A stretch of DNA of 64,000 nucleotides from Billgrantia pellis (lineage in GTDB: Bacteria > Pseudomonadota > Gammaproteobacteria > Pseudomonadales > Halomonadaceae): NCBI RefSeq assembly GCF_008297955.1, contig NZ_VTPY01000002.1, positions 124,001 through 188,000 on the forward strand, written 5' to 3'. The notes beneath the pieces were generated by a model that worked only from the letters and a program-made list of their open reading frames with translations, had not been told where the DNA came from and did not search any database. Both the position numbers and the translations under genes were made by a program. This document shows positions 16,188-26,147 of the stretch, one piece after another. The first letter of the stretch is position 1. Every line of letters starts with the position of its first letter.

Positions 16188-17102
16188 TTATTCCGGCAGC
16201 TCTTCTAGAAAGTCCTCGGCCACTTGGCGAGGATCGATACCCTCGACCGCGACCTTGCCGTTGAGCGCCTGAAGCGTCTCCAGATCGAGCGCGCGGAAGA
16301 CCGGAGCCAGCAGTTCCTCGATCTCGGGGTGCTCATCAAGCACTTCCTGACGCACCACCGGTGCCGGTTGATAGATCGGCTGCACGTTCTTCGTATCTTC
16401 CAGAATCACCAGATCCAACGCAGCGAGACCGCCGTCGGTTCCGTACGTCATGGCGCCGTTGACCCCGCTGGTCTGCTGGGCGGCGGCCCGCATGGTGGCG
16501 GCGGTATTGCCCCCCGAGAGAACGAGCAATTGGTCTGACGTCAGCTCGAAGCCATAGGCTTCCTGGAATGCCGGGAGCGCCTGGTCGGATTCGACGAACT
16601 CGGCGCTCGCCGCAAACTTGAACTCCCCCCCCTCTGCCAGGTAGTCCGCCAGGTCTTCAAGCGTCTTCAGATCGTGCTCTCGAGCCAAGTCGCCGCGTAC
16701 GCTCATCGCCCAGGTGTTGTTGGCCGGGGCCGGCGTCAACCAGCGCAGGCCATTGTCGGCATCCCGTTGACGTACCGTTTCGAAGGCTCGCTCAGCATCG
16801 TTCCAGACATCGGTGTCGCCCATGTCGAAGAAGAACGCGCCATTACCGGTGTACTCCGGGTAGAGATCGATCTCGCCGGCCAGCAACGCTTCACGCACGA
16901 TGCTGGTCGCGCCGAGCTGCAGCCGGTCCTCGGTCTCGATTCCCCCCTGCTCCAGGCGCTGAATGATCAACTGACCCAATACTGACCCTTCGGTATCGAT
17001 CTTGGACGCCACGACGACCGGTTCTTTGGCGTGGGTACTGGCGGCGAACAGCAGCAAGGAGCCGGTAGCGAGCGCCGCAAGATTTCTCAGGGAGCGATTC
17101 AT
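16188..17102 (-). CDS. yehZ: Osmoprotectant-binding periplasmic protein, YehZ/OsmF-like (OpuAC family)
   Basis: A 304-residue secreted protein with a signal peptide (about residues 1-25, ending ASTHA) and an OpuAC/glycine-betaine-binding domain. Blocks are VVVASKIDTEGSVLGQLI, DLYPEYTGNG and the ligand-site region GGNTAATMRAA. It captures quaternary-amine solutes for the YehYXW permease; the Salmonella equivalent is the OsmU system. I chose ATG at 17102; a GTG at 17114 is an alternative four-residue longer start. The ligand is not determined by sequence. Confidence 0.88.
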   Translation of the reverse strand: MNRSLRNLAALATGSLLLFAASTHAKEPVVVASKIDTEGSVLGQLIIQRLEQGGIETEDRLQLGATSIVREALLAGEIDLYPEYTGNGAFFFDMGDTDVWNDAERAFETVRQRDADNGLRWLTPAPANNTWAMSVRGDLAREHDLKTLEDLADYLAEGGEFKFAASAEFVESDQALPAFQEAYGFELTSDQLLVLSGGNTAATMRAAAQQTSGVNGAMTYGTDGGLAALDLVILEDTKNVQPIYQPAPVVRQEVLDEHPEIEELLAPVFRALDLETLQALNGKVAVEGIDPRQVAEDFLEELPE

Positions 17103-17136
17103 AGGGACAAACACCCATCATTGTGAATGTCCCCAG

Positions 17137-17166
17137 AGTATAAGGCGTGTACAGTTTGCCTGTCAG
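17137..17166 (-). promoter_or_regulatory. Promoter of the yehZYXW operon
   Basis: On the minus strand CTGACA (17166-17161) and TATACT (17142-17137) are 18 bases apart, each one mismatch from consensus. The yehZ start codon is about 35 bases beyond the -10 hexamer. Confidence 0.6.
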
Positions 17167-17197
17167 ACCCCACCTCAACGCGGAGACCTGGCCGATC

Positions 17198-18181
17198 ATG
17201 CACGAGGACGACCACCGCCTGCTTTCCCGTTGTCATCACCCGTTGGTGAGAGATCTGGCGTGGATCATGCTGGCCCCGGACTTGATTGACACCCCCTGGG
17301 GCGGGCGTCCCGGGCGCACAGCGCTGGGTCTGGACGACGATCGGCAACTGGCCGCGCTCCTCGACGAACTGGAAGCCCACCCCCAGGCCCTGGAACGCCG
17401 CGTCAGTCGCACCGTCGAGGGCCGCATGGGTCATTATCATGAACGCCTCTGGCAATATCTGCTCGATGCGGCGCCGACCACGTGCCTGCTGGCCAGCAAT
17501 CTTCGCATCCATCAGGGCAAGCGCACACTGGGCGAGCTCGACCTGCTCTATCGGCGGCGTGACGATCCGACGCCGATTCACCTCGAAGTCGCCATCAAGT
17601 TCTACCTCGGTCTTGTTTCTGGCCCCGGCGACATTCACGACCAGGCGCGCTGGATCGGGCCGGGGGGTGCCGATAGCCTGGCTATGAAGCGGGAGCATCT
17701 CGATCGCCATCAACTGCGCCTCACGGAACGGGCCGAAACGCGCCTGACCATTCAGCTGCATACGCAACCGCGCGATGTCGGTCCGGCCTCGGCAACTCGC
17801 ATTCAGCGCCAACTGGCGATGCCGGGCGTATTCTTCTATCCATGGCAGACATCGCTACCCGAACCGCGCGAGGCGACGGCGAACCATCTTCGAGGGCATT
17901 GGCTGTCCTGGCGCGACTGGCGGTACCTGCGCGATGGTCTACCATGCAATACCCGAGCCGCCTGGCTGGCCAAGCCACACTGGCTGGCGCTGCCACGGGA
18001 TGAGGCGTTCGTACCGCTGCGTCAATTCGAGGCGCGCCTGGCGCAGCATTTCAGTCGTCCCGCGCCACCTGTGCAAATCGCCTTGCTGACACCCTCGCGA
18101 AACTCAAGCATCCACCGCCGCCTGTTCGTGGTCGGCGACGATTGGCCGCGCCTGGTTCCCCTGCCGCCTCATCCCCGCTAG
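17198..18181 (+). CDS. DUF1853-family protein
   Basis: A 327-residue soluble protein of the DUF1853 family (PF08907). Recognisable are VRDLAWIMLAPDL at the N-terminus, GRMGHYHERLWQYLL, and a nuclease-like beta-strand block GELDLLYRRR...IHLEVAIKFYLG. The order of acidic residues and Lys (D-x-E-x-K) in that block is reminiscent of PD-(D/E)XK nucleases, but no activity is established. The ATG at 17198 follows CGGAGA; a GTG at 17147 is a weaker alternative. It is divergent from yehZ and convergent with cysS. Confidence 0.82.
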   Translation: MHEDDHRLLSRCHHPLVRDLAWIMLAPDLIDTPWGGRPGRTALGLDDDRQLAALLDELEAHPQALERRVSRTVEGRMGHYHERLWQYLLDAAPTTCLLASNLRIHQGKRTLGELDLLYRRRDDPTPIHLEVAIKFYLGLVSGPGDIHDQARWIGPGGADSLAMKREHLDRHQLRLTERAETRLTIQLHTQPRDVGPASATRIQRQLAMPGVFFYPWQTSLPEPREATANHLRGHWLSWRDWRYLRDGLPCNTRAAWLAKPHWLALPRDEAFVPLRQFEARLAQHFSRPAPPVQIALLTPSRNSSIHRRLFVVGDDWPRLVPLPPHPR

Positions 18182-18193
18182 GGCACCGGCTCG

Positions 18194-18229
18194 ACGCAGC
18201 ACGCCCGGCCAGAGCCGGGCGTGCTGCGT
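18194..18229. terminator. Bidirectional terminator hairpin between DUF1853 and cysS genes
   Basis: A 16-bp perfect stem (ACGCAGCACGCCCGGC at 18194-18209 and its complement at 18214-18229) with a CAGA loop lies in the 60-base gap between convergent genes. No long U tract follows on either strand, but stem strength and position support termination. Confidence 0.7.
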
Positions 18230-18241
18230 TGCGCTCGGGTA

Positions 18242-19651
18242 CTACGCCTGCGGCGTCTCGTAGACCCAGCGCGTCCCTTCTCGCGAGTCCTTGAGCACGA
18301 TGCCGAGCACCGCGAGCTCATCGCGGATGGCATCGGCCGTGGCGAAGTCCCTGGCCTGTTTGGCCTCGGTGCGGCGGCGAATACGCGCTTCGATCTCGTC
18401 TTCTGGGAGCGGCAACGCTGCCTGCCCGCCCTTGAGGAAGCGCTGCGGATCCTGGCCGAACAGTCCGAGCACACCGCCCAGGCGGCGCAGCTCCTGGGCC
18501 AACGCAGGCACCCTTTCCGGCGCATCCTTTCCGGCCCGATTCAGTTCTCGAACCAGATCGAACAATACCGAGAGTGCCTCGGGCGTGTTGAAATCATCGT
18601 TCATGGCGGCGACGAAACGCTCACCGAAGCGAGTATCGACTTTACCGTCGGTGACTCCGTCATCATTGCCGAGGGATAGCCCGTCGAGAGCCGTGTAGAA
18701 ACGCTCCAGCGACCGGCGTGCCTCGGCCAGCGCCTCGGGGGCATAGTTGATCGGGCTGCGATAGTGGCTGGCCACCAGCAGGTAGCGGACCACTTCGGGG
18801 TCGTGAGCTTCGAGCACCTCGCGGATGGTGAAGAAATTGCCCAACGACTTGGACATCTTCTCCTGGTGCACCCGTACCGCACCGGCATGCATCCAGGTAT
18901 GGACGTAGGGCTTGCCCGTGGCGGCCTCGGACTGAGCGATCTCGTTCTCGTGATGCGGGAATGTCAAATCGGGGCCACCGCCGTGGATGTCGAAGGTATC
19001 GCCCAGGCAGCAGGTCGACATTGCCGAGCACTCGATATGCCAGCCGGGGCGTCCTTCGCCCCAGGGAGAGGGCCAGCTCGCCTCGCCCGGCTTGGCCGCC
19101 TTCCACAGCACGAAATCGAGCGGATCCTCCTTGTACTCGTCGACCTCGACCCGGGCGCCGGCACGCATCTCGTCCAGGTTGCGGTTGTTGAGCTTGCCGT
19201 AGCCTTCGAACTTACGCACCCGGTAGTAGACGTCGCCGTTGTCGGCCGGATAGGCGTAGCCCTTGTCGATCAGGGTCTCGACCATGGCGATGATCTCGGC
19301 CACGTGGCCCGTGGCACGCGGCTCGGAATCGGGACGCAGCACGCCAAGACGCGCCTCGTCTTCGTGCATGGCCTCGATCATGCGCTCGGTCAGCGCCGTG
19401 ATGCTCTCGCCGTTCTCCTCGGCACGCTTGAGGATCTTGTCGTCGATATCGGTGATGTTGCGCACGTAGGTAACGTCGAAGCCGCGCCAGCGCAAGTAGC
19501 GGGTCACCACGTCGAAGGTCACCATCACCCGGGCATGGCCCAGGTGGCAGTAGTCGTAGACGGTCATGCCGCAGACGTACATGCGCACCTTGCCCGGCTC
19601 GATGGGGGTGAACGTCTCCTTGCGCCGCGTCAGCGTGTTGTAGATCTGCAT
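18242..19651 (-). CDS. cysS: Cysteine--tRNA ligase
   Basis: A 469-residue class I aminoacyl-tRNA synthetase, close to the 461 of E. coli CysRS. It has HLGHAR as the HIGH motif, zinc-binding Cys in YVCGMTVYD and in the [10 protein letters not shown] region, and EKMSKSLGN as KMSKS. The C-terminal anticodon-binding helices follow. The ATG at 19651 is one base after the glnS stop codon, so the two synthetases form one coupled unit. Confidence 0.95.
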   Translation of the reverse strand: MQIYNTLTRRKETFTPIEPGKVRMYVCGMTVYDYCHLGHARVMVTFDVVTRYLRWRGFDVTYVRNITDIDDKILKRAEENGESITALTERMIEAMHEDEARLGVLRPDSEPRATGHVAEIIAMVETLIDKGYAYPADNGDVYYRVRKFEGYGKLNNRNLDEMRAGARVEVDEYKEDPLDFVLWKAAKPGEASWPSPWGEGRPGWHIECSAMSTCCLGDTFDIHGGGPDLTFPHHENEIAQSEAATGKPYVHTWMHAGAVRVHQEKMSKSLGNFFTIREVLEAHDPEVVRYLLVASHYRSPINYAPEALAEARRSLERFYTALDGLSLGNDDGVTDGKVDTRFGERFVAAMNDDFNTPEALSVLFDLVRELNRAGKDAPERVPALAQELRRLGGVLGLFGQDPQRFLKGGQAALPLPEDEIEARIRRRTEAKQARDFATADAIRDELAVLGIVLKDSREGTRWVYETPQA

Positions 19652-19652
19652 G

Positions 19653-21347
19653 TCAGCCCTTCTTCTGGCCATCTTTCTTCTGGATACGCGCCCAACTATC
19701 CTTGAGCCCGACGGTGCGGTTGAATACCAGCTTGTCGTCGCGACACGAATGACGATCGGCACAGAAGTAGCCCACGCGCTCGAACTGGAAGCGAGACTCG
19801 GGCGCGGCTTCGGCCAGGCTAGGCTCACCCATGGCCTGACAGACCTTCAGCGACTCGGGATTGAGATGCTCGAGGAAATCGGCGTCCTTGTCCTTGTCGG
19901 GTTGCTCGACCAGGAACAAGTTGTCGTACAGGCGCACCTCCATGGGTACCGCATGGGTGGCACTGACCCAATGGATCACGCCCTTTACCTTGCGCCCCTC
20001 GGGGTTCTTGCCCAAGGTGTCGAAATCCACCGAGCAGCGCAGCTCCACGACCTCGCCGGTGTCGTCCTTGATCGCCTCGTCGCAGCGGATCACGTAGGAG
20101 TTGCGCAAGCGCACCTCTTGACCGGGCGCCAGACGGAAGAACTTCTTCGGCGGCTCCTCCATGAAGTCTTCCTGATCGATGTATAGCTCGCGGGTGAACG
20201 GCACCCGGCGCAGCCCCTTGTCCTCCCGAGCGGGATGACCAGGCACCTCGTACACTTCTTCGTGGCCCTCGGCTACGTTGGTCAACACCACCTTGAGCGG
20301 GTTGAGCACGCACATGGCGCGCGGCGCATTGTCCTCGAGGTCCGAACGGATGGCATGATAGAGCATGGCGATATCGACCAGCCCGCCATCGGCCCGGGTC
20401 ACGCCGATCATCTCGCAGAACTTGCGGATCGATGCCGGGGTATAGCCGCGGCGCCGCATGCCGGAGATGGTCGGCATGCGCGGATCGTCCCAACCATCGA
20501 CGATACCCTCGTCGACCAGCAGCTTCAGCTTGCGCTTGGAAGTGAGCGTATAGTTCATGTTCAGCCGCGCAAATTCGATCTGGCGCGGCCTGCAGGGCAC
20601 CGGCAGGTTGTCGAGAAACCATTCGTAGAGCGGCCGATGGTCTTCGAATTCCAGCGTGCAGAGGGAATGCGTCACGCCCTCTACAGCATCCGACTGGCCG
20701 TGGGCGAAATCGTAGGAAGGATAGATCTTCCACGCCTCCCCGGTCTGATGATGAGAGGCATGACGAATCCGGTAGAGAATCGGATCGCGAAGGTTGATAT
20801 TCGGCGATGCCATGTCGATCCTGGCTCGCAAGACTTTCTCGCCTTCGCCGAATTCCCCGGCGCGCATGCGCGCCAGCAGATCCAGGTTCTCCTCAACGCT
20901 ACGGTCGCGATAAGGGCTCGGCCTGCCGGGCTCGGTCAGGGTGCCTCGGTACTCGCGGATCTCGTCGGGTGACAGATCGTCGACGTAGGCCTTGCCCTCG
21001 CGAATCAAATGCTGCGCCCAGGCGTAGAGCTGGTCGAAGTAATCGGAGGCATAGCGCACCTCGCCGGCCCACTCGAAGCCGAGCCAGCTGACGTCCTCCT
21101 TGATCGCATCGATGTAGGCCTGCTCTTCCTTCGTCGGGTTGGTGTCATCGAAGCGCAGATGACAATCCCCGCCAAACATGTCGGCCAGACCGAAGTTAAG
21201 GCAGATCGACTTGGCATGCCCGATGTGCAGGAAGCCGTTGGGCTCCGGTGGAAAGCGGGTCACGACCTTGTCGACGCGACCGGTCTCGATCTCGTCATAG
21301 ATCTGGTTACGGATGAAGTTCGGCGCACTGGCGGTCTCGGTGGTCAT
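19653..21347 (-). CDS. glnS: Glutamine--tRNA ligase
   Basis: A 564-residue GlnRS, slightly longer than E. coli (554). It has [16 protein letters not shown] (HIGH motif) near residue 33 and LTSKRKLK as the KMSKS-like motif. The C-terminal two-barrel anticodon-binding domain starts around residue 340. It leads the glnS-cysS pair and is divergent from ppiB; the shared gap holds a palindromic AT-rich element usable as a -10 region in both directions. Confidence 0.95.
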   Translation of the reverse strand: MTTETASAPNFIRNQIYDEIETGRVDKVVTRFPPEPNGFLHIGHAKSICLNFGLADMFGGDCHLRFDDTNPTKEEQAYIDAIKEDVSWLGFEWAGEVRYASDYFDQLYAWAQHLIREGKAYVDDLSPDEIREYRGTLTEPGRPSPYRDRSVEENLDLLARMRAGEFGEGEKVLRARIDMASPNINLRDPILYRIRHASHHQTGEAWKIYPSYDFAHGQSDAVEGVTHSLCTLEFEDHRPLYEWFLDNLPVPCRPRQIEFARLNMNYTLTSKRKLKLLVDEGIVDGWDDPRMPTISGMRRRGYTPASIRKFCEMIGVTRADGGLVDIAMLYHAIRSDLEDNAPRAMCVLNPLKVVLTNVAEGHEEVYEVPGHPAREDKGLRRVPFTRELYIDQEDFMEEPPKKFFRLAPGQEVRLRNSYVIRCDEAIKDDTGEVVELRCSVDFDTLGKNPEGRKVKGVIHWVSATHAVPMEVRLYDNLFLVEQPDKDKDADFLEHLNPESLKVCQAMGEPSLAEAAPESRFQFERVGYFCADRHSCRDDKLVFNRTVGLKDSWARIQKKDGQKKG

Positions 21348-21472
21348 GTTGATGCGGCAACCCTCTGAATTGGATGCAAATCGGGAACGCTGGCGAACCG
21401 GTAAACGGCAGCGCCGCCGTCAGTCTGTGGGTGTCGATGAGCCCGACGCGCTTCGCGCGTCGATACAAAACC

Positions 21473-21483
21473 GTTATTATAAC
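21473..21483. promoter_or_regulatory. Palindromic AT-rich -10 region between glnS and ppiB
   Basis: GTTATTATAAC gives TATAAT on the minus strand (toward glnS) and TATTAT/TATAAC on the plus strand (toward ppiB). No convincing -35 hexamer accompanies either, so the promoter call is tentative. Confidence 0.4.
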
Positions 21484-21536
21484 GCCACGCCCATGCACGG
21501 CGCCAAGGCGTGCACTTTTTGGACAGGAACAGTTTG

Positions 21537-22046
21537 ATGATCATTCTCGAAACCAATTTCGGTGACGTTGCCATTGCACTGAACTACGAACAAGCTCCGA
21601 AAACCGCAGCCAACTTCGAACAATACGTTCGCGACGGCCATTATGACGGCACCCTCTTCCACCGCGTCATCCCCGGCTTCATGATTCAGGGCGGCGGCTT
21701 CGACCAGGATTTCAACCAGAAGCCCACCCGTGAGCCGATCGAGAACGAGGCCGACAATGGGCTAAAGAACCAGACCGGCACACTGGCTATGGCCAGGACC
21801 CAGGATCCGCACTCCGCTACGGCCCAATTCTTCATCAACGTCGCTGACAACGACTTCCTGAATCACAGCGGCAAATCGATCCAGGGCTGGGGCTACTGCG
21901 TGTTCGGCGAAGTGGTCGAGGGCCTGGATGTGGTCAAACGCATCACCGAGGTGGAAACCACTCGCCGCGGCATGCACGCCGACGTCCCGGTAGAAGACGT
22001 GGTAATTCAGCGTGCCTACGTCAAGGAAGCGCCTGAAAACGCGTGA
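21537..22046 (+). CDS. ppiB: Peptidyl-prolyl cis-trans isomerase B (cyclophilin)
   Basis: A 169-residue cytoplasmic cyclophilin with no signal peptide, the length typical of PpiB. The catalytic blocks [13 protein letters not shown] (Arg at about residue 44) and [14 protein letters not shown] are intact. The ATG at 21537 is preceded by AGGAA 10 bases upstream; a longer in-frame start at 21510 is less likely. lpxH follows 66 bases downstream, as in many gammaproteobacteria. Confidence 0.94.
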   Translation: MIILETNFGDVAIALNYEQAPKTAANFEQYVRDGHYDGTLFHRVIPGFMIQGGGFDQDFNQKPTREPIENEADNGLKNQTGTLAMARTQDPHSATAQFFINVADNDFLNHSGKSIQGWGYCVFGEVVEGLDVVKRITEVETTRRGMHADVPVEDVVIQRAYVKEAPENA

Positions 22047-22056
22047 CACTTTCCTC

Positions 22057-22083
22057 GTTGCGCCCGTTCCCATGGGGCGCAAC
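22057..22083. repeat. Hairpin between ppiB and lpxH
   Basis: A 9-bp inverted repeat (GTTGCGCCC at 22057-22065 and its complement at 22075-22083) sits in the ppiB-lpxH gap. No U tract follows, so it could act as a processing or attenuation structure rather than a full terminator. Confidence 0.35.
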
Positions 22084-22112
22084 CCGCTCCGTCTTTCGAC
22101 GCGCCGCGAGAC

Positions 22113-22880
22113 ATGGCCATGACCACTACCCTGCTGATCTCCGACCTGCACCTGCACCCCGGCGCCCCCGAGGTCACGGAAGGCTTTCTCTCCTGGCTCG
22201 GTGAGCGAGCCCGCGGCGCCGGAGCGTTATACATCCTCGGTGATTTCTTCGAAGCCTGGATCGGCGACGATCTGCTCGATCACGTCGAACAGGATCCTAC
22301 CGGCAACGCCGAACTCGCCGTGCGCATTGCCACTGCCCTGCGACATCTGGCCGATGAGGGCACGGCGATCTATCTGATGCATGGCAACCGCGACTTCTTG
22401 CTCGGCCAACGCTTTGCCACTGCCGCCGGAGCCAAGCTGCTGTCCGACCCCGCCGTGCTGCGCATCGCCGACGAGCCGATGCTGCTGATGCATGGCGACA
22501 GCCTATGCACTCGTGATGAGGCGTACATGGCGTTTCGCGGCCAGGCCCGCAACACCGCATGGCAACAACAGGTCCTTTCGATGCCGATCGCCGAGCGCCT
22601 CCAACTGGCCGATTCGCTTCGCCAGCAGTCGGGCGAGGCAACCACCAACAAGGCCGAGGACATCATGGACGTCACTCCCGATGAGGTGGTCCGCACCATG
22701 CGCGATCACGGGGTCACCACGCTGATTCATGGACACACCCACCGTCCTGCGGTGCATGAATTGGAAATCGACGACCAACCGGCCAGGCGCATCGTGCTGG
22801 GCGACTGGCGATCTGACCGAGGCTGGGAAGTCGCGATCGGCGCCGACGGCGATCCACAGTTGCGTGACTTCAGCCTGTAG
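22113..22880 (+). CDS. lpxH: UDP-2,3-diacylglucosamine diphosphatase
   Basis: A 255-residue calcineurin-like metallophosphoesterase of the LpxH type. Metal-binding blocks are SDLHL (residues 10-14), [21 protein letters not shown] and HGHTHRP. LpxH removes UMP from UDP-diacylglucosamine to give lipid X in lipid A synthesis at the inner membrane face. It is full length and probably co-transcribed with ppiB. A start two codons later (22119) cannot be excluded. Confidence 0.93.
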   Translation: MAMTTTLLISDLHLHPGAPEVTEGFLSWLGERARGAGALYILGDFFEAWIGDDLLDHVEQDPTGNAELAVRIATALRHLADEGTAIYLMHGNRDFLLGQRFATAAGAKLLSDPAVLRIADEPMLLMHGDSLCTRDEAYMAFRGQARNTAWQQQVLSMPIAERLQLADSLRQQSGEATTNKAEDIMDVTPDEVVRTMRDHGVTTLIHGHTHRPAVHELEIDDQPARRIVLGDWRSDRGWEVAIGADGDPQLRDFSL

Positions 22881-22900
22881 CGACGGCCGAAGCGGCACGC

Positions 22901-23953
22901 TCAACCGGTGGTTCCCGCGCCCTTCTCCAGGCGACAGTCCTGCAGAGAGTTCAGAATGCCCTCCGCTGCGGGGAGCCACTCGCGCTCGCCGATGAGCTCC
23001 AGCCTCGAATCCTGACGCCAGGCGCTATCGGTGAGGCTGGCGCTTCCTTCAGTCCGATTGAAGAGTTTCCAGCCGTCATCGGTATGCAGTACGCCTTTGA
23101 CACGCAACCCGACGGGCAACCGATCCAGCGCTCGGGTCAGCCGATCGAGGCAGAAGACATCGGCGGGATGCCAGCGCCAGCCCAAGGTGGCGTAACCGAG
23201 CGCCTCGTCGCTCTCTTGTAACGGGCGACCCGGTAGAGGCTGCGCCAAGCCAACGTCATCGAGCACGACGCTTACCCCGCCTGTATGGCGCAGCCTGTCG
23301 TGATCCACACTGGCCGGCTCACCCGCCTCGCCGCGATATGTCCCGCTGCCAAGCAGCCGCTCGATGGACAATGCCCCATGCGGCGCCTCGGCTATCCATT
23401 TCTTCGCTGGCCATAGCGACTCCACGTGACGCCATGCCACGTCGAGCTGCGCCGTACTGACCCGGTCGGTCATCGTCAGCACCACTGCATCGGCCATGGT
23501 CAACTGATCGCGGAAGGTGTCGTGCTCCCGGGAACGTGGATCGTCGAGCCGCGCAGGGTCGAGCAGCACCAGAATGTCCCGGATCTCGAGCACATCGGAG
23601 AAGGCTTCCCCACGCAGCACATCGAGCAACCCCGCCGGATGGCCCAGCCCCGATGGCTCGATGATGAGCCGCTCGGGCCGATGGCGATGCAACAGATTCA
23701 CCAACGTCGCCTGCATGACGAAAGCCAGCTGACAGCAAAGGCAACCGCCGGGCAGCCCTTTCACCATGACATCGTTGCGAGTCCCGAACATGGTCTGGTC
23801 GATGCCGATCCGACCGAACTCATTGATCAGAATCGCCCAACGCTCCTGCTCGGGTTTCTGCTCGATCAAGGAGCGAATCAACGTGCTCTTGCCGCTACCC
23901 AGAAAACCGGTGACGACATGGACGGGGATCGGCGCGGCTGAGGCGTTCTTCAT
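22901..23953 (-). CDS. COG0523-family GTP-binding metallochaperone, probable zinc type
   Basis: A 350-residue G3E GTPase with Walker A GFLGSGKST (16-24), the COG0523 metal-binding motif GCLCC (70-74) and a C-terminal CobW-C domain (from about residue 245). Members of this family deliver metals, often zinc, to client proteins under starvation. The gene is preceded, 30 bases upstream of its ATG, by a palindrome closely matching the Zur operator. Induction by zinc limitation is therefore likely. It is the only gene on its transcript and is convergent with lpxH. Confidence 0.88.
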   Translation of the reverse strand: MKNASAAPIPVHVVTGFLGSGKSTLIRSLIEQKPEQERWAILINEFGRIGIDQTMFGTRNDVMVKGLPGGCLCCQLAFVMQATLVNLLHRHRPERLIIEPSGLGHPAGLLDVLRGEAFSDVLEIRDILVLLDPARLDDPRSREHDTFRDQLTMADAVVLTMTDRVSTAQLDVAWRHVESLWPAKKWIAEAPHGALSIERLLGSGTYRGEAGEPASVDHDRLRHTGGVSVVLDDVGLAQPLPGRPLQESDEALGYATLGWRWHPADVFCLDRLTRALDRLPVGLRVKGVLHTDDGWKLFNRTEGSASLTDSAWRQDSRLELIGEREWLPAAEGILNSLQDCRLEKGAGTTG

Positions 23954-23983
23954 GGCATGCTCGAAGAGTTACCGAGGAAAAAA

Positions 23984-23996
23984 GTTATTATATAAC
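23984..23996. promoter_or_regulatory. Zur-like operator overlapping the promoter of the COG0523 gene
   Basis: GTTATTATATAAC differs at one position from the gammaproteobacterial Zur core GTTATA-N-TATAAC and is flanked by A-rich sequence on both sides as in known sites. On the minus strand it contains TATAAT (23992-23987), which can serve as the -10 hexamer, so a bound repressor would block RNA polymerase. Confidence 0.7.
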
Positions 23997-24075
23997 AAAA
24001 CAAGTTCGGCGGCGATCTTGGCTTGGAATAGCTTCAGTATCATTCAATAGATAACGGTATAAATCTACCAATGAG

Positions 24076-24098
24076 AAAAGGGCGGCGCCATGCCGCCC
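24076..24098 (-). terminator. Rho-independent terminator of ppiD
   Basis: Read on the minus strand, GGGCGGC pairs with GCCGCCC across a 5-base loop, followed by CTTTTCTC. It lies 20 bases beyond the ppiD stop codon. Confidence 0.75.
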
Positions 24099-24118
24099 CT
24101 GCAAGCGATCGGACACGC

Positions 24119-25939
24119 TCAGCGTCGAGTGATCTCGGCAGTCTCGCGCAGATGCACGCGCAGTCCTTGTACCACGCTCTGGCTGCGCAGCTGCTCGGTC
24201 ATACGCGCGACGAATTCCTCTACTTGCTCGTCGACATCGCCCTGCCCCACATCGTCCAACGCGATCAGGATGACACGGTCGCCGTCGATGACATGCCCGA
24301 AGACGGCTTCATCCCCGTCGGGATTCGGCAACCGAAAGGCCATCTGCAGCGCTTGGCGAGGCACTCCGTCCTGTTGCCGTGTCGCCGCCTCGACCCGCTG
24401 CCATTCGAGATCGAGCTCGGCACCGGCACGCAGGGCCTCAACCCGTTCGCGCGCCACATCCACGAGCACGTCACGCCGCTTTTGACGCTCCACCGCCTGC
24501 GCCACCTGGTCTCGAACGTCTTCCAGCGGCAGCACGGTTGCCTCACGGTGATCGGCGACTCGCAGCACCATGCGACGATCCGCATCGAGTTCGATGACTT
24601 CGCTGTTGAACCCTTCGATCAGCACCTCCTCGCTGAAGGCCTCACTCATGACGCCCGGCTCGGATAGCACGCCCTGCTCACTGCCTTCCCGGGACAGCCA
24701 ATCACTTTCCTGCAGTTCCAGACCGAGGCTTTCGGCCACACTGGCCAGGTCGTCGGCGGCAAAGCTTTCATCGATCAGGGCCTGCACCCGCTGGTTGAAG
24801 TCATCGGTAATCCGCTCGAGCGCCAGCTCACGGGCCAGCTCATCACGCATCTCCTCTAGAGATGGCTGGTCCAGCTCGGTCACTTGTATCAAATGCAGGC
24901 CGTTACTGGTCTCGACGATATCCGACACTTGGCCCGGCGACAGGGAAAAGGCGGCTTCGTCGAAGTCATCGCCGAAGAAACCGCGGCTGATGACACCCAG
25001 GTCCCCGCCTTGCTCGGCCGTCGAAGGATCGTCGGAATACGCGAGGGCGAGATCGGCGAAATCCTCCCCGTCATCGAGGCGCTCACGCACCTCCTCGAGG
25101 CGTGCCATGGCCTCTTCCCGGCTGCGGTCGTTGCCGAAGGTCGCCATGATATGCGATACGCGACGGTCCGCGTCTTGGCCGCGTTCCTCCCATGCCTGGC
25201 GAATCGACGCTTCATCGATATCGACCTGCTCGGCCATTTCCTGCTTATCGACGACAACATACTCGAGCCGCACTTGCTCAGGACGCCGGTACCGGTCCCT
25301 GTTCTGCTCGTAGAAGGCGCTCAGCTCCTCGTCGCTGACCTCCACGGGCTCGGCGAGATCTGCCTCGTCAAGCACGTGGTAGCGGAAGCTGCGCGTCTGA
25401 CGCTGTAGCGCGGCCAGGCGCTCGCGTTCACTGGGGAGCGTGAACTCGCTGAGTGTCAACCCTTGCTGCAGTTGCTGACGCTTGAGGTCGACGCGCAGGG
25501 CGTTGCGAAACGAGAGTGGCGTGAAACCGGCGCTGGCCAAACGGTTGCGAAACAGATCGGCATCGAAGCGCCCATCGGGATCATGAAACTCCGGCAATGT
25601 CACGATGACCTGATCGAGCTGCTCGTCCGACAGGTAGAGATCACCGTCGTCGGCGAAATCTGTCAGCAGGCGCTCACCGATCATCTCCTCGAGCACCTGG
25701 CCACGCAGCGCACGCTCCTGCTCGGGCGGCACCTGTCCGGAACGAATGGCGCGCTGCACCTCCATCTCCAGTTCCTGACGCGTGATCGTCTCGCCGTTGA
25801 CCTTGGCGACTTCATCGCCACTGCCACCGAACAGCCCCACCAGGGACTCGATCCCGAACAGCGCCATGGTCACCACCACGGCACCCACGATGATCTTGGC
25901 GCCCCAGCTCCTGGAGCGGTCACGAATACTTTGCAGCAT
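24119..25939 (-). CDS. ppiD: Periplasmic folding chaperone PpiD (SurA/parvulin type)
   Basis: A 606-residue protein anchored by an N-terminal membrane segment (about residues 16-34) with the bulk in the periplasm. A SurA_N-like chaperone domain follows (about 40-160), then a parvulin domain (about 260-360, VSHIMATFG to LHLIQVTEL) and a C-terminal chaperone arm. PpiD assists early folding of proteins leaving the Sec translocon. Its position after hupB is the conserved lon-hupB-ppiD order. It has its own terminator and probably its own promoter. Confidence 0.92.
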   Translation of the reverse strand: MLQSIRDRSRSWGAKIIVGAVVVTMALFGIESLVGLFGGSGDEVAKVNGETITRQELEMEVQRAIRSGQVPPEQERALRGQVLEEMIGERLLTDFADDGDLYLSDEQLDQVIVTLPEFHDPDGRFDADLFRNRLASAGFTPLSFRNALRVDLKRQQLQQGLTLSEFTLPSERERLAALQRQTRSFRYHVLDEADLAEPVEVSDEELSAFYEQNRDRYRRPEQVRLEYVVVDKQEMAEQVDIDEASIRQAWEERGQDADRRVSHIMATFGNDRSREEAMARLEEVRERLDDGEDFADLALAYSDDPSTAEQGGDLGVISRGFFGDDFDEAAFSLSPGQVSDIVETSNGLHLIQVTELDQPSLEEMRDELARELALERITDDFNQRVQALIDESFAADDLASVAESLGLELQESDWLSREGSEQGVLSEPGVMSEAFSEEVLIEGFNSEVIELDADRRMVLRVADHREATVLPLEDVRDQVAQAVERQKRRDVLVDVARERVEALRAGAELDLEWQRVEAATRQQDGVPRQALQMAFRLPNPDGDEAVFGHVIDGDRVILIALDDVGQGDVDEQVEEFVARMTEQLRSQSVVQGLRVHLRETAEITRR

Positions 25940-25980
25940 GCAGGCCTCGGTTGCTGATTATTGGCTGGCTGTGGAGCCGT

Positions 25981-25986
25981 ATTATA
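25981..25986 (-). promoter_or_regulatory. Probable -10 element of the ppiD promoter
   Basis: A perfect TATAAT on the minus strand lies inside the palindrome CCGTAT-T-ATACGG, 42 bases upstream of the ppiD start and after the hupB terminator. No good -35 hexamer is visible at the right distance. Confidence 0.4.
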
Positions 25987-26050
25987 CGGTGGCTCGCCGC
26001 CCCCGGCCATCGCCGCTCCGTCACCCCGCCCTGCGGCGACATTTGCAGCG

Positions 26051-26083
26051 AAAAAAGAAGGCGCATCGCCGTAGCGATGCGCC
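26051..26083 (-). terminator. Rho-independent terminator of hupB
   Basis: On the minus strand a perfect 10-bp stem (GGCGCATCGC with GCGATGCGCC, 4-base loop) is followed by TTCTTTTTT, 65 bases after the hupB stop codon. Confidence 0.88.
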
Positions 26084-26147
26084 TGATTGTTTGCTGCCGT
26101 TACGAGAATCGTCCCAACCGGGGACAGCGGCGCAAATGGTCCGTGGC

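Noticed and set aside
21473..21483. GTTATTATAAC as a second Zur box between glnS and ppiB
   Set aside because: It is two bases shorter than the Zur core, lacks the flanking A-rich arms, and the adjacent genes are housekeeping; it is better read as a -10 region.
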